From Euglena gracilis (Eukaryota; Euglenida; Euglenophyceae; Euglenales), in the NCBI GenBank assembly GCA_039621445.1, contig CP154955.1, forward strand, positions 27,112,029 through 27,176,028: a stretch of DNA of 64,000 nt. The letters run 5' to 3'. This document shows, in pieces, positions 9,267 to 21,168 of the stretch (its first letter is position 1; every line of letters begins with the position of its first letter). The position numbers were made by a program, and so were the translations under genes. The notes beneath the pieces are model-generated. The model had not been told where the DNA came from and ran no database searches. It saw only the letters and a program-made list of their open reading frames with translations.

Positions 9267-12200
9267 ATGCAGAGCTCAAGCACCAACACACTCATTGATT
9301 ACCAAGAATTGATTGGTTCTTTGAGAAGCACTTCACATGAATTGTCGCAGGAGTATATGCTCCAACCCAGGTGTGTGGCCCTATATGGGGCAACTCTCAG
9401 CTCTATTGAGCATCCCCCCACCCCAGTGGTTCCCAGCTCTATTGAGCATTCCCCCATCCCGCTTTCCAGCTCTATCGAGCATTCCCCCACCCCGTTATCC
9501 AGCTCTATCGAGCATTTCCCCCACAGCTCTATTGAGCAACCCCCCACCCAAGGGGGGCCACACCTAACGGTGTCCAGCTCTATCGAGCATCCCCCCACAG
9601 TGTCCAGCTCTATCGAGCATTCCCAACCCCAACGGGGTCCAAACCTAATGGTGCCTCATCCCCCCGCCCAATGGGCTCCCCCACACCCACCTATGTCCAG
9701 CTCTATCGAGCAATCCATTGCCCAATGGGCACAACAGCTCTTGTTGGAAAGCCGATCGGCTGACAGTTTTCCCCCGCAGCGAGATCTCGCACCAATACCG
9801 ATGGGCACATTTGATTCTGAGGCGGTTGCGCCACATCAACGTTTTGTTGAGGATGTGTTAGAATCACCTTGTTTTATACAACCTCCTCATGCGCTCACAG
9901 ATCGAAGTCCTTTAGGACAATTGCAAGCACCACACGATACGGGTTCGTTTGCTGCAGTGCCTTGCATAGATTTGGCGAATTTGCCCCAACATTTTGAGAC
10001 ACATTTGCAGGCACAATTGCCACAACACTTCCAAAAAGTGAGTGAAGCCATGTGTGAAACACAATCCAGCAATGATGCGGCATTGTTGCACATGCAACAT
10101 AGTTTGCAAAAGTTGATTACAAATGTGGAGCCAATAACGGCACTTTTTGAGCACAAAAATCCTGATATGGGAGCTTTTGTTACATTGGAGCAGTTCACCG
10201 CATTCCAGGAAGCGCAACAGCCCATTATGCAACTGAGCCGTGAATCGGCAAATTTTCACCATATGCACACCCAACGTGGTGAAGGTTTCGCTTCCAGCAC
10301 TTATGTGCAGCAATTGGAGGAAAGACTTTCCCGGTTGGAGCGAAACTCATGCAGGTGTAGTGAAAATTCTGCTGAAATAGCAAGTTTTTACGCCCATATC
10401 GCAAATATCGCAAGCAGGCAGGATGCTTACCACCAACGGTGGCAGAATACTATTGTTCACATCCTAACCGCAATTGCGGAGTTGCAGAACCGCAATGCGG
10501 TACCATGTTCACATAACTTAGAATTTCAGCCTTTTTCTGCAGATATCCGTGATGTAAATCACCAAGTCAGGAAAAAATTTTGTGACAGTCCGATACGGAC
10601 CGATGAAACAGTGAATCAGCAAGTCAAAAACTTGCAAAAAGATTTCTCAGCGCTATTCGCGCAAGTTTCGGTGTTCGAACAGCCAATGGCTGAAAACGTG
10701 CGGAATCCGCAAAATACCCCTCCTTCCAAACCATCTCCACAACTGGAGTCTATTTCCGAAGCGGTGCACACTCAAGCTGTGCGACTACGGGAATTGGAAA
10801 ATGGTTTTGGAAAAATTTCGCAAGACTTCCGGTCTTTTTCTGACAAAATCCCTCTTCTGGACGATATGTCCAAACACCGCAGGCGTATTAAGCGAACAAA
10901 AACCCGATATGGGTGTTGTAGGCACACTTGCCGCAGATTCCAGCTCCAAAAGTGCTAATAGCGCACCATTGGCGGAGCCTATTGGCACATTGCCACCAAA
11001 TTACGATTCTGCTCATGCAGCGGTCCCTCCCCCAGCGGTACTAGTCCCAATGGACCATTTTTTGGATGATGGGGTTGGTTTTCAAGAGAAAGCCAAACGA
11101 AACCCTCAAAGAAACCAAAAAAAAATTGGGAATATGAACTTTGTCGCGGTATGAGCCGCACTCCCGCACATGGTATTGATCCTGAGATGCATCAGCATCA
11201 CCATTCGCGCAGTCGCGATTCACTAAGTTTGCAAGGTACCTATGGTACACCAAGTGGAATATTGAATGCGCACTCGCAAAATACACCCAAAAGTACACTT
11301 GGTGCAACCACCGAGGTACCCGCGCATGGTGCAGTTTTGCGCCCAGGCCCAACCTCCTTGAATACCACCGAAGGGCCATGGGAGTCTCAGAAAGATATCA
11401 AAGGAATCATCGCTATCGCGAAAAAGGTAAAGCCCCAATGGGACGGTGACCCAACTACATGGAAACAGTTTTTCCGTGACTGGGAGTACTATTGGGATTT
11501 GAAGGGACCAACCCAGGATGAAAATCCGGAGGTGATCAAAATGGAATTCATAGATTGTCTACCAAAGACGAAAAGGAACGTGCCAGACAATTGGTCATTC
11601 GCGGGCGCATTTCTTTTCAAGATTTGGTTGAGCAATATGCTTCTTCATGTTCAAGTTTGGTTTCCAGAATCACTCTGGAGAAAAAATGGCGGCAATATGC
11701 CCCCCATGACCGAAAATGGAGGTCGATAGACCTATGGTACTCAAAACGGCTCGCATTGGCAGCCGAAGTAGACAACTTAGGTGAAACCCAAATGAAGGAG
11801 CAATTTGACGCAGTATTGCTGCATTTTATTCCCAAAGTGATCAAAGAAATTCACCGCGAGGAACTCGCACGACATATTTTGACGCTCGATGAGCGATGGA
11901 ACTATGTTTCCAAACAATTGAAGCTATCACAGCTTCTCGTACAAATCCAGTCGGCTTATACGCGCCACCTCACAGCAGGAATACCCGCTATCCAAGTCAG
12001 TTCTGTGAAACATGTGTCATGCGCATCACATAACGCTATAGCGGAATCCAAATTGCGCAATTCGCGCTCTTCAGAAGAATTTTCGGACAAACTGTGCTTT
12101 TTGTGTAACAAAAAGGGTCATATATCTGGCCATTGTCCAAATCCCGCAGCGCGAAAGCGCAACACAAGCCCAAGAGGATCAGCCTCATCATTTGCGCAAT

Positions 12201-12559
12201 CGCAAAAATCCCAAAACAGGTTTGATACCAGTAAATATCCGCACTCGCGATCCAAATGTTCGCATTGCAGAACCTATAACCACCATTCATCTAGTTGTCG
12301 CTATGCGACATCTCCCTACTCAAGCCAATGTCACCGCGATGTAAATCGCAGTTCAAAAGAACATTCCTCAGCCAAAAGGCCGAAGTCTGGTTTTGAAAAG
12401 TCCTCTATCGAGGAAAATCACCCGGCTTCGGGCAGGGAGGGGGATGATACCCCACGTAGTAAAAGGGATCATCCCTACTTTAGCGCTCATAAATTCAGAG
12501 ACGTATATGCGTCAAGAAAGTCAATGGCTGATACGGCCACCGGTTCGGATTTTGAGTAA
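9267..12559 (+). pseudogene. Element A gag (frameshifted)
   Basis: The start at ATG 9267 is upstream of any homology to B and is a likely true start. The first frame runs to 10958, then homology to the open gag of element B hops through three more frames (10801-11154, 11151-11729, 11555-12559). About 60 codons present in B are missing near 10900. The N-terminal part carries eight tandem SSIE(H/Q) repeats (about 9409-9720). The middle has the capsid-like KVKPQWDGDPTTWKQFFRDW. The C-terminal part has two CX2CX4HX4C zinc knuckles (12095-12136, CFLC...; 12257-12298, CSHC...) for RNA binding. It ends GSDFE-TAA. This copy cannot make full-length Gag. Confidence 0.85.
9409..9720 (+). repeat. Minisatellite encoding SSIEH repeats in gag of element A
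   Basis: There are eight copies of CAGCTCTAT(T/C)GAGCA separated by C-rich spacers of variable length. Each copy contains the inverted repeat GCTC-TATT/TATC-GAGC. The frame stays open through all copies, which read SSSIEH with Pro/Thr-rich spacers. Element B lacks this block. Confidence 0.85.
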
Positions 12560-13290
12560 AGACACCCGAAACCCAGGGATGCGGACTACAGAGGCTACTA
12601 GAAAGGAGGTGACAGGAGTCATGAACCTAGTCATCCCCTGCCCAGTATCTTTTCTGGTCATCGTTCCAGGATTTTCCGGTGTCCCCGCTCAAAATTCTGC
12701 CAAATTTTTGACATATAGACAGTTTTGTGTTTCCGGTTGTGGTTTATCATGGGATAGCACATGAATGTCCATGTGGTTGAGTGGATTCCCGCTCCAAGAA
12801 TGCACACAACTCCGCAAACTTCTTTCCCCCCCAAAACTTCCACTACTCATCATTTTTACATACCGTTTTTGATGACAGAAATACCGGTTTCTACAACACC
12901 GACACCGTTTTCAACCCGGGGTAAAGAGAAAGTGCCCCCCCTACCCACCGCATATCCACAAACGTTCCACATGCGGTAGGGGTAACAAGTAGCTTAACCC
13001 CACATCGTTTCACTGGGTTCCAAGACGAAAGCCCTAAGGCCTGAAATTCGAATGGTGTCGAGTAGTCGCCCAGCTGCTTTCATTTTTCGTTTTCCACCAG
13101 GTTTGTCGATTGCAGACAGTCCTGTACACCCCCCGCAGCTCAAATTCGCATACAATTTTTCTTACACACTCCACCCCCCCCAGACCAACATGCGCGACAA
13201 GGACAACTACTCCGCACCTCCCCCCAAGGTGTGCACTCTAGGAGAAATTTCCACACAACAGACAACCAAACACAAAAGGAAATAACTGAA
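12557..13290 (+). pseudogene. Protease/pol remnant of element A (internal deletion)
   Basis: In the gag frame, after TAA 12557-12559, the translation aligns with the start of pol in element C. The DYRGY-TAG-KGGDRSHEP region matches C's LWADEQMEVGPDQP, and PSIFSGHRSRIF matches PSAFLVGTRKIF. The part that holds the protease DTG in C is missing. Similarity resumes as HVVEW...FPPK and VSSSRPAAF, and ends at about 13290 (LGEIS). Everything of RT, RNase H and integrase is absent. Several TAA and TAG codons interrupt the frame. Element B has the same deletion. Confidence 0.75.
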
Positions 13291-13304
13291 ACCAAACTAA
13301 TCAC

Positions 13305-13690
13305 GACCTCGCGCCTATGGCGCCCCCGCCACTCAAGCACCTATGGCACCCACCACCCCCCGCGCCTTTGGCGCCTCCCTGCGCATATTGCGCAAAGTGC
13401 GTATAGCACAGACGCTGCGCCTAATGGCGCCACACACCCTCGCCCATAGCGCAAATCTTGCGCATAATCCCCCCCCCGCGCTATAAGGCGCCCCCAACCA
13501 CGCGCCTATGTCGCTCACACCCCCGCGCATATTGCGCTCCCCACGCGCAAGGCGCTCATCGCGTGCATGTTGTTTTGCACACCGCGCATAGCGCACACCT
13601 CCCCACCCGCGCATATTGCGCAGCCCGCAAACAAAATGCGCCCCCCCCCCGCCCCCCACCCGTGCATAGCGCAAGTCTCGCACATTTGCG
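13305..13690 (+). repeat. GCGC-hairpin array in element A
   Basis: This is a cluster of short inverted repeats such as GCGCCTTTGGCGC, GCGCATATTGCGC and GCGCATAGCGC, separated by C-rich spacers. A homologous array sits at 26215-26600 in element B. It is read as a degenerate minisatellite, not as protein. Confidence 0.8.
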
Positions 13691-16600
13691 TACATCTTAC
13701 AAATGGGTATCTGCCCAACCCAACCATATTCTTTTGGGAATAAGTCCCAAAGATGTTTGTGTACATATTTCACAATGGCACTTTTGTTGTTGAGTTGCAA
13801 ACCACGTGCTCAAAATGTAGATTTGGTTTACTTAAGCAACAAAAGTAGCCATCCCCCCTTCTTTGACCATGAACTTGTTGGTCAAATTGGCGAACACCAA
13901 AGGTGTTTTGATCATTCAAGCGCACAATTGCGCCAACTTCAAAGTTATTTGCAAAAACACAAGGTGTGTGATAAGTTTTTGGGATACATTGCAATACTGC
14001 ATTTTTCCCATGAACTTGCACAGCTTTGTGAAGAACAGCTATTTTGTGAACAAAATGGCCTTTTTCTTCTTGCAGAAGTGAATCCCGAAAATAAGTTGAA
14101 ATCCTTGAAACATGCATTTTTTGTGGACTTGACCACTTAGCCTTAGGTCTATGTGACCAATACACCCCACGATGTGAAAGGCCTATGGGCCATTACCCAC
14201 GTGGTCCATGGGTCCATAGGACCAATTGGCACAAATTGCAAGGACCAAAAGGACCAAAAGTCCACAAATCCATATTATAAAGTGAAAAGTCCATAGGACT
14301 TCAAAAAAATGGCACAAAAAGCTATATTACATTGTTGAAAGTGGCTGAATTGGCCAAAACAAGCCAAATAGGCTAGTTTTATGCAGATTTGCATAAGTGT
14401 CACTTTGGCATAGCCTCAAAACCACCACAAAAGCTTCAAAATTTCTGGCACCTCGTACCATGAGGTTTTGACTGTATGTAGTAGTGCCTATGAGATAGAA
14501 ACCAAAAGTTGTCTTTGTAGAATAAATTGTGGGAGCTTATAGCAAAAGCTCACTCACACAGGCAAAAGATCAAAGACGTATCTCAGCGCCTGTAGCTGGC
14601 CGATAGGCCATGTTACCCCTCATTCGAAAGCTGGTTCGATGAGCCGTCCAGCGATGCTATCAGATCGCTGTGACTATGCACGGTACTCTTATTTGAGGAG
14701 ATCGTGAAAAATTGAATTAAGCCCAGCCAATCCGGCCAAAAGCCAAATTTTGGGCCAGATCTTGTACGATCGTGTAAACCCCCCCCCCAAGATCGTGTAC
14801 CAGACTGGCAAATCAGCCTGAAAGGCTTCTATACTGTTCCCCACATCGTTTCTGATGGCTAATTACCATTGGTTATCAGATTGGCTAATGGCCATTTTTT
14901 AGTACCTTTGGCAGCATTCTGCCCATTACCCCCTCTGTATGGGCTATTAGGCCTGGTACAGTTCAGAGGGCTATAGCCCACAATTTGGAGCCATTTCGAC
15001 TCACTAGAATCATTTTTAGGAGCACTTATGTGCAAATTTTCATTTAAATCATTGATTTTCTGCAATTTTTGGTGATTTTTCCCTATTCTGGCACTCATAT
15101 CCCTAATGGGAGTGACCATGAGGCACTATGCCAGAATGGAGTGCAAAGGGATATGCTGATATGGGCAATTTTTCCTTTGCTCAAGATGTCACAGACATGT
15201 TTTACTTGTATTTTCAAGCGTATTTTTGCTTTTTTTGCGATATTTTTGCACAATTTTACAGCTTTTTGGGTGATATGGTGTTATTAGACACCCCAATCCC
15301 AAAATCTGTGAAACAACAAACATGCAGTGTTATTGGACACTCTCAACAAGCACTATGTGCACTTGGCAAATTTGCAGTCTTAAATGACTCAAAATGCAAC
15401 AAAGTTGCACTTTTGGTTGCAAAAATGCAATTCTCGACGCAGAATCTGCATTTCTACCCCAAATCCTGATAGGGATTTCCCTAAAAATCTGATAAAAGTC
15501 AGTATTTCTCAGTGGCATAGTCACCAACGATGAGATTTTGTCATGGTTGCAGTATTTTTTCCTGCTTACCACACCAACGGCATTCTTGCCACCCCCCCCC
15601 CCGCTGAATTAAGTGGGATCTTCTTACCGATATAATTCGGAGGACCCAACGGTCATCATCTGCAACACCAATGGTGTCATTCTGCAAGGTTTATAAGAAC
15701 CGTAGCTCAGAAATGGTGAAATCCAACTTTTTTTTTATTGTGCGCAATATGGGGATACCCACAATTTTTCATACGCACACTTTGCTTTTGGAGGTATCAT
15801 GCCTCTGATTGTACTGAAAGGTACAGAGTGATGAATTTCACCGCACTGGAACAATGTTCCATCCTTTTATGTGCATTCACACTTCATTTGCGGTTTTTCA
15901 AAGTGGTATAAGCCACACCAACCACAGTTGTTCTGTGATTTGGCAGCAGCCTGCCACAATTCCGCATTTTTTCTGCGGTTCTACACCTCACTATGATCTT
16001 TTTGGCAATATGCCGAATTTTTTTGATTCGGGTATACACCCAATAGTATTTTGTGCCATGCATATTCCGCAAGGCAATTTTTCTTGGGAGATAAAGCCTA
16101 CGCCCCCATTATTTTTGGCTAATGCCAACCCTTCAGCCTACAGGCTGCACACCCAAGGCACAAATGCCAAATCCACAGTTTTTAGGGCTACTGCCCGCTA
16201 TTCTGAGATATAAGCCTCTGGGGATACCCCATCGCCAACGCCGTGTCCGCGCAACACTGTGAAGCCCTCAGTAGCGGTATATGCCGCCAGTAAGAAGACG
16301 CACAGCGTACAGCGCGCACACCGCAATAATAGCCCCAACTTGTTACTTTTCGGCCTTTAGGTCCCCTTAAGACTGCCAGACAGCAAAAATTCTTTGTAAG
16401 GTCTTTAGACCAGCCCCCCACTCCTCTCCCCTTTCCCCCTCCGGGCAAAATCGCTGTCGCCGGCAGTTGGTTTTGTAAATAGGCTTTCCTCCCTGGTCAG
16501 GTATGACTGGCCAGGTGCCCCCTCCTTCCACACCCTACCCTTCAATCTTTTCCGATTATGGAATGAGGCCTCCCCGCGTGTCATAGACACACATCAACCC

Positions 16601-16867
16601 GGGTGGATGGGACTTTGTGGAATGGAAACCTTCCAGCCCCATTTTCCAATGGGCTCTTCCACTTCCACCCCTTTGCCGCAAAAAGTAGGCACCGCGTAAG
16701 CGGTTAACCACTTTTGCGCGTTCTTGGGTTATTTCGCAATTTCCTTCCCACACCCCTGGTGACAGGAGAACCAAAAGCCGCAAACGGCCCTGTGACAGGT
16801 CCACGTCCCCAGGACTGTGTCCGGCATTCCGACTGGCCTGATCCAGTAGGGAAATCGGGCATAGCCC
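13691..16867 (+). other. Long non-coding 3' interior of element A
   Basis: No convincing gene. It is closely similar along its length to 26600-30896 in element B. It is full of short inverted repeats with 3-4 nt loops (AAGTCCATAGGACTT, AGGGCTATAGCCC, GGCCGATAGGCC and others) and contains ATG-poor, stop-rich frames on both strands. Such long non-coding interiors are typical of LARD-like non-autonomous elements. Confidence 0.75.
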
Positions 16868-16878
16868 TGGGAGGGGGA
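16868..16878 (+). promoter_or_regulatory. Polypurine tract of element A
   Basis: GGGAGGGGGA lies immediately before the right LTR, the position of the plus-strand primer. The same sequence precedes the right LTR of element B. Confidence 0.8.
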
Positions 16879-17324
16879 TGTGTACCAGGCAGCCGTAAGG
16901 CCATGTTACTGTGTATGTAGGTATAAGCCTACGGCCAGATATAGCTCTGAGCCCCATGCACAGTACTATGCTAGGTGGTATTCCTACAGATGGCCAACGG
17001 CCTGAATTAGGAATACCTAAGCCTAATTCTGGTTCTCCTCTCCACAGGTGGTATTTTATTCCATTCTGGTCTTTGATTCAAGACTTGAGTTTCAAGTTTG
17101 ATTTTTCTGATTTGAAGTCCTGAAAGGACAGCCAAGAACTTGGCATCGATTTCCGTAGCCCATAGGGCTCCTCCACCTGCCTTGTGCTCTATAAGCCCAA
17201 AGGCAGTAAAAACTAATAGTTAAGTGAAAGACGTTCTTTTTTTTGTTACTCTCCTGGTTCTGTTCCCACGGGAGGGTGGAAGTAGGCCGACAGGCAGTGG
17301 GAATAGAGTCAGGGGACGTACACT
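16879..17324 (+). repeat. 3' LTR of element A (446 bp)
   Basis: Pair of 8606-9053. Differences include CATGTTACTG for CATGGTACTG, CATGCACAG for CATACACAG and a 2-bp deletion. Followed by the duplication GAAGC. Confidence 0.93.
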
Positions 17325-17329
17325 GAAGC
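17325..17329 (+). repeat. Target-site duplication GAAGC, right of element A
   Basis: Matches 8601-8605 exactly. Confidence 0.9.
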
Positions 17330-17470
17330 TCCAGCACGCCGGGAGCCCCGACTTTGTAAATATTGTAAATAGCCGCTGCATATGTGTAAATATCAAAGCG
17401 CGGGCATTCCTTCAAAGGTAGGAGGGAGGAAGGAAGGGGGCACGGAGGTTGGAAGGTTCCCTTTCTCGAC

Positions 17471-18617
17471 ATGACCTCCATGGACGCATTCACCACCGCC
17501 GTCACCACCGACAACACCGACACCCACACCACCCTCATCGACGGCGACACCTACATTCCTACTTCCACCCTCGCCGACTTCAATAACACACAAAACATCA
17601 TGCCGGGTTGGCGGGTCGAAGAAGAAGGGTGGCGTGCCGATTACAGGCGCGTGCTTGAAATGAGGAGTTCGGCGGAACTCAATGAGATTTGTGGAAATTT
17701 TTTTCGTCAGACGACCCTTTTGTTGCCAACAATTTTTAGATAGGGTCGAAAGTACACAAAATCCTCCACGACGTTCGGCTTTGAGGAGGACTGCACGCCA
17801 TGGGCGGATGCGCTGACAAGGAAAGAGGTTGGGACACAAACGAATGTGTTGGAGATGCGGCTTTTGGACAACACACATCCTCTTCGAAGGTATGGACCCC
17901 CCATTTTTGGGAGCCGGGTCGAAGTGGGAGCCGGAGGCTACTCACCCCCCCCCACAAAGTATGGTTGGGCAAGCCCCCCCCGGAACACCAACGATGGTTG
18001 AATGGACAAGCCCCCGGACCACGACCACGACCACAACGGGAAACCCCCATGAATGGGGGGTTTAACACCACGTGGTCCGAAGACCGCCCGTGGGCCGACG
18101 AGGCCCTGAGGTGGGTTTAGTGCGGTGTGTGCCAATTTTGAAGCACGGGGGGGGGAGGGTGACTATTGGTTCGATGTCATACTCAACAACTTCGGGGAGC
18201 CAATTTGGAGGCTCCGCGATTTCCAAAAAGGGGGGTGGAGAGGCATGTGTTTTTGTTTCCAAGCTTCGTGATAGCCTTGGGTTACCACCGAAGCCTATCT
18301 CAACACCAACTCCAACTTCGCCAACCCACACTTCTACACCTACGCCCACAAAGGCACCGCAGCGGAGGCGGTGTTTCAAGTACGGAAAGTGGGGACACCT
18401 GGCAAGGGTGTGCTGGGCCGCGCACCCCTACCCTATGCCTCATGGGAAGGGGACAGGTGGTCGGCGGCGCCACCGCCCGAGCCTTGGCCGCCACAAGGCA
18501 CCGGCAAGGGCAAGGGCGGCGGCCACTCCATTATCATTAACCTCGGGTGGTGAAGGAATGCCCGCCCACCCCTGCCGCGACCCCACTGTTGCCGTCCATC
18601 GACGAATGGCCTCTTAG
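17471..18617 (+). pseudogene. Broken gag-like ORFs with a degenerate zinc knuckle
   Basis: A GC3-rich start (17471-17743, Thr/Asp-rich N-terminus) is followed by fragments in other frames. One of these, 18072-18617, holds CFKYGKWGHLARVC (about 18370-18411), which fits CX2CX4HX4C except that the second Cys is Tyr. It is flanked by Pro/Thr-rich and Arg/Gly-rich stretches, as in nucleocapsid proteins. No other Gag feature is recognisable. It lies in the target sequence interrupted by element A, so it may belong to D's 3' part or to a separate remnant. Codon use differs from D gag (much more C-ending). Not functional. Confidence 0.35.
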
Positions 18618-18867
18618 AGGTCCTCCCATCGCTTTTATATCCGTCCGTCCTTCCTCCCTTCCCCCACGCATCCCTTCCCCCACGCGCCCCACGCACACAC
18701 ATACCCCCCCCGCAGTTGGAGAGTCCCGAGAGCAAAAATGTAAGTAGGGAGAGGGTGAGATTTGTTGGATGGCCATAGCCCCTGTTGGACACTCGCAAGA
18801 ATTCTTTTCGGATTTTTTCCCCCGATTTTTTGAAGCCCTTCAAGGAGATGGAGTTGTGAGCACATTC

Positions 18868-19145
18868 TCCCCGGGGGGGGGGAAGGCCGATTTTTTCAAC
18901 TCCCCCGGAGGGGAGGAGGGTGAATTTTTATTTTCTCCTGGGGGGGGAGACTGATTTTTTCAACTCCCCCGGAGGGGAGGGAGCGAATTTTTCCCCCCCC
19001 GGGGGGGGCGAATTTTTAACCACCCGCCAGAAAGGGGGGGGGGAATTTTTCATTACCCCCAAGGGGTGGGGTAAGCAATTTTCCCCTTGGGAAAAAAGGC
19101 GCGGCCATGGATTTTCCCCCGAATCAAAGGGGGGGGGGATGTGCA
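18868..19145 (+). repeat. GC-run minisatellite
   Basis: Repeats of CTCCCCCGGAGGGGAGG alternating with GAATTTTT or GATTTTTTCAA, with runs of G up to 10. The CCCCCGGAGGGG core is self-complementary. No gene. Confidence 0.7.
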
Positions 19146-19588
19146 CTTCCCCTCGGCAATGATTTCCATTGGACCGAAGAAATGCTCCGCTCGTGACACA
19201 AATTCCTTTTTGTTCACCGAGTGAGTTGAGAGGTTTTGTAATTCTTTTCCTTTGCAATCAAGTAGGACGCTTCTTGGTTTCAAAGGTTGATTCACTCTCA
19301 CATTTTTCAACAGAAATTGTTAAGTAGGTTCAAGTTGGATCTTCCCTCGTGGATTTTCAAGTTATGTTTTTTTGGAGAGGGATACACCATTACAAGGGGG
19401 GACATTTTCTCCCACAACGATGACAAAAAAGGGAGGAAATGCTGCCCGTTTCATTCGTACATGGTAGCAAGAGCAACTTGAAAGGGGGGGGGGAAGGTAC
19501 CAAGGATGTGAAGAAAGTCCCCCTTGCCATTGGGAACGGACTTCAGATTTGGATTTGCAGGCGATTGAAGGAGGAGTTGGACGCATGC

Positions 19589-19648
<60 letters not shown>

Positions 19649-19979
19649 ATATCTTTGTGGGTGGCATCATGGGGATTTTATGTGCTCGGTTGGAACATGG
19701 TGAACACATTGTATGGGTTGAAATACAATGTAGGTTCTGAGTTTTGGAGAGGAGCATAGGCCTGTTTGTTTATTCGGTTCCTCATTTCTCTCCAAAGAGT
19801 TTCATCTTCGATCCCCCCCCCCCGCTTCCCAATAATGCGACTTTTTGCAATTTTGATTTTTGTCGGAGTCCGACTAAAGTCGCAAGGGAGGGGGTGTAGA
19901 CCGTTGGTGGTCGTCAACGGTCTAGGGGGGGGGAAGCACCCAAAGGACCATTTTTCAAAGTCGCGCACAACATCGCTAA
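19146..19979 (+). other. Non-coding stretch with a (CA)n microsatellite
   Basis: No coding frame supported. Contains (CA)n at about 19594-19645 and scattered C/G runs. Confidence 0.6.
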
Positions 19980-20236
19980 GTGCGCGCTTAAATTCACTTT
20001 GGGAAACCTTCCAATTCATTCTCGAGTTAGAACAATAACCCCAAAGGTAGCTAATTATCCCCATTTCACAGACATTTGTTGGTTTTTTTTATTGGCCATT
20101 ATTGAAGTTTTGGAAGTGGAATTCAAATCAACAAGAACTCTTGGATATTTGACAAGGATTGCAATTTACGGTGGAAGTGATCGATTCAATAGTGACAGGG
20201 GATTTTCCAACTGCGGGCGCCCTCCGGCCACGCCTG
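19980..20236 (+). repeat. Dispersed repeat, right copy (pairs with 1-263)
   Basis: Same orientation and order of blocks as positions 1-263, ending where the 216-bp satellite sequence begins. See the left copy. Confidence 0.65.
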
Positions 20237-20525
20237 CCGCGGGCAAAATTGCGCCCGTCGGGCCGGCGCCCTTCGCAACAGTCAGGTAAAGGATCGCCGA
20301 CCTCCACCCGGGGCAGAGCGCTCGTTTTTGGAGCGCCGGCGCGGCCGATTTCGGGCACAAACGACCGAAAAACGACGTCTTTTGGGGGCGTCCGTTGCCA
20401 AAGTGATATTTTGCGCCACCCGGGCGGTAACTGCTGCGTTTTACGCACGCCCGCCGAGGGCAAAATTGCGCCTGTCGGGCCGGCGCTACTTGTAAAAGTC
20501 AGGTGAAGGATCGCCGACCTCTAAA
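20237..20525 (+). repeat. 216-bp satellite, about 1.3 copies
   Basis: Nearly the same sequence as the tandem array at 58184-58886, including CCGGGGCAGAGCGCTCG and ACTGCTGCGTTTTACGC. A single full unit plus a partial one is present here. Confidence 0.85.
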
Positions 20526-21162
20526 CTTAAGATTCCCCCCATAACCTCCCTCTCCCACTGGAGCATCCACTCCAGGGAGTCACTCAGGGAAGGCCAGACG
20601 AGCCAGGGAGGAACACAGCACCAATGTGGAGGCTGTACGCAGGTATGCAGCAGGGGCACGATACCTTCGGCACCAGGGGAGTCACACACCTCCCGGAGGG
20701 GGACGGAGACAGACAGAGGGGAAGCTGCCGAATTCCTTCATCCATTCCCCTTCGGTCGGCCAACCACATGCAAGTCGGCCCTGGTCGGCCCTGGTCGGAA
20801 CCCCCACCTACGGGGGTCCTGAAAATCATAGTCGGCCCTGGTCGGCCCTGGTCGGCCGTAGGTGCTTGCCTATGGGTTGGAGGACAATGATGGCTCGATG
20901 GTGGGATACTTTGCTTTGAGGAACGAACAAAGGAACGAACAAAAAAAAAGAGACAAATTTGATGATCTATTTTTAAAACCATTTTGCGAGGCTTTTTATG
21001 CAATTCTTCTGTCTCCACAACAGGGGGCAATCATGTGTGTGTGTGTGTGGCAACAATTCACTACTGCAAACGAAACGGAAAACGCGCAAATCGGGGTTCG
21101 AAACAACAAATTCAACCTTAGCCCTAGAAGACATTGTCTGTAACATCACACACATGCATATA
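20526..21162 (+). other. Non-coding stretch with CGGCCCTGGT repeats
   Basis: Direct repeats of GTCGGCCCTGGTCGGCCCTG occur at about 20775-20855 around the inverted repeat ACCCCC...GGGGGT. There is a short (GT)n at about 21032. No gene supported. Confidence 0.5.
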
Positions 21163-21168
21163 TAGCAA

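Larger units (their letters stand above)
8606..17324 (+). mobile_element. Element A: gag-only LTR retrotransposon nested in element D
   Basis: LTRs at 8606-9053 and 16879-17324 begin TGTGTACC and end GTACACT. They are about 99% identical (a few substitutions and a 2-bp indel, CTGCATAAG versus CTATAAG) and flanked by a perfect 5-bp duplication. A primer-binding site follows the left LTR and a polypurine tract precedes the right one. The interior carries a broken gag and a pol remnant reduced to flanking scraps. Protease active site, RT, RNase H and integrase are absent. It is therefore non-autonomous (TR-GAG/LARD type) and needs enzymes from an element like C. The internal deletion is shared with element B, so it predates both insertions. 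Confidence 0.93.

Noticed and set aside
12557-13285. Reassigned stop codons (TAA/TAG as Gln)
   Set aside because: Some TAA/TAG in A align with Gln in C, which was tempting. But the open pol of C and gag of B use no TAA or TAG, other such stops fall where Asp is expected (3456), and B has TGA too. Decay plus one conserved gag stop is simpler.
13815-14140. Small ORFs in the A/B non-coding interior (for example 13703-14140 and 26621-26935)
   Set aside because: Homologous between A and B but frames are not conserved and no domain is visible. Likely non-coding.
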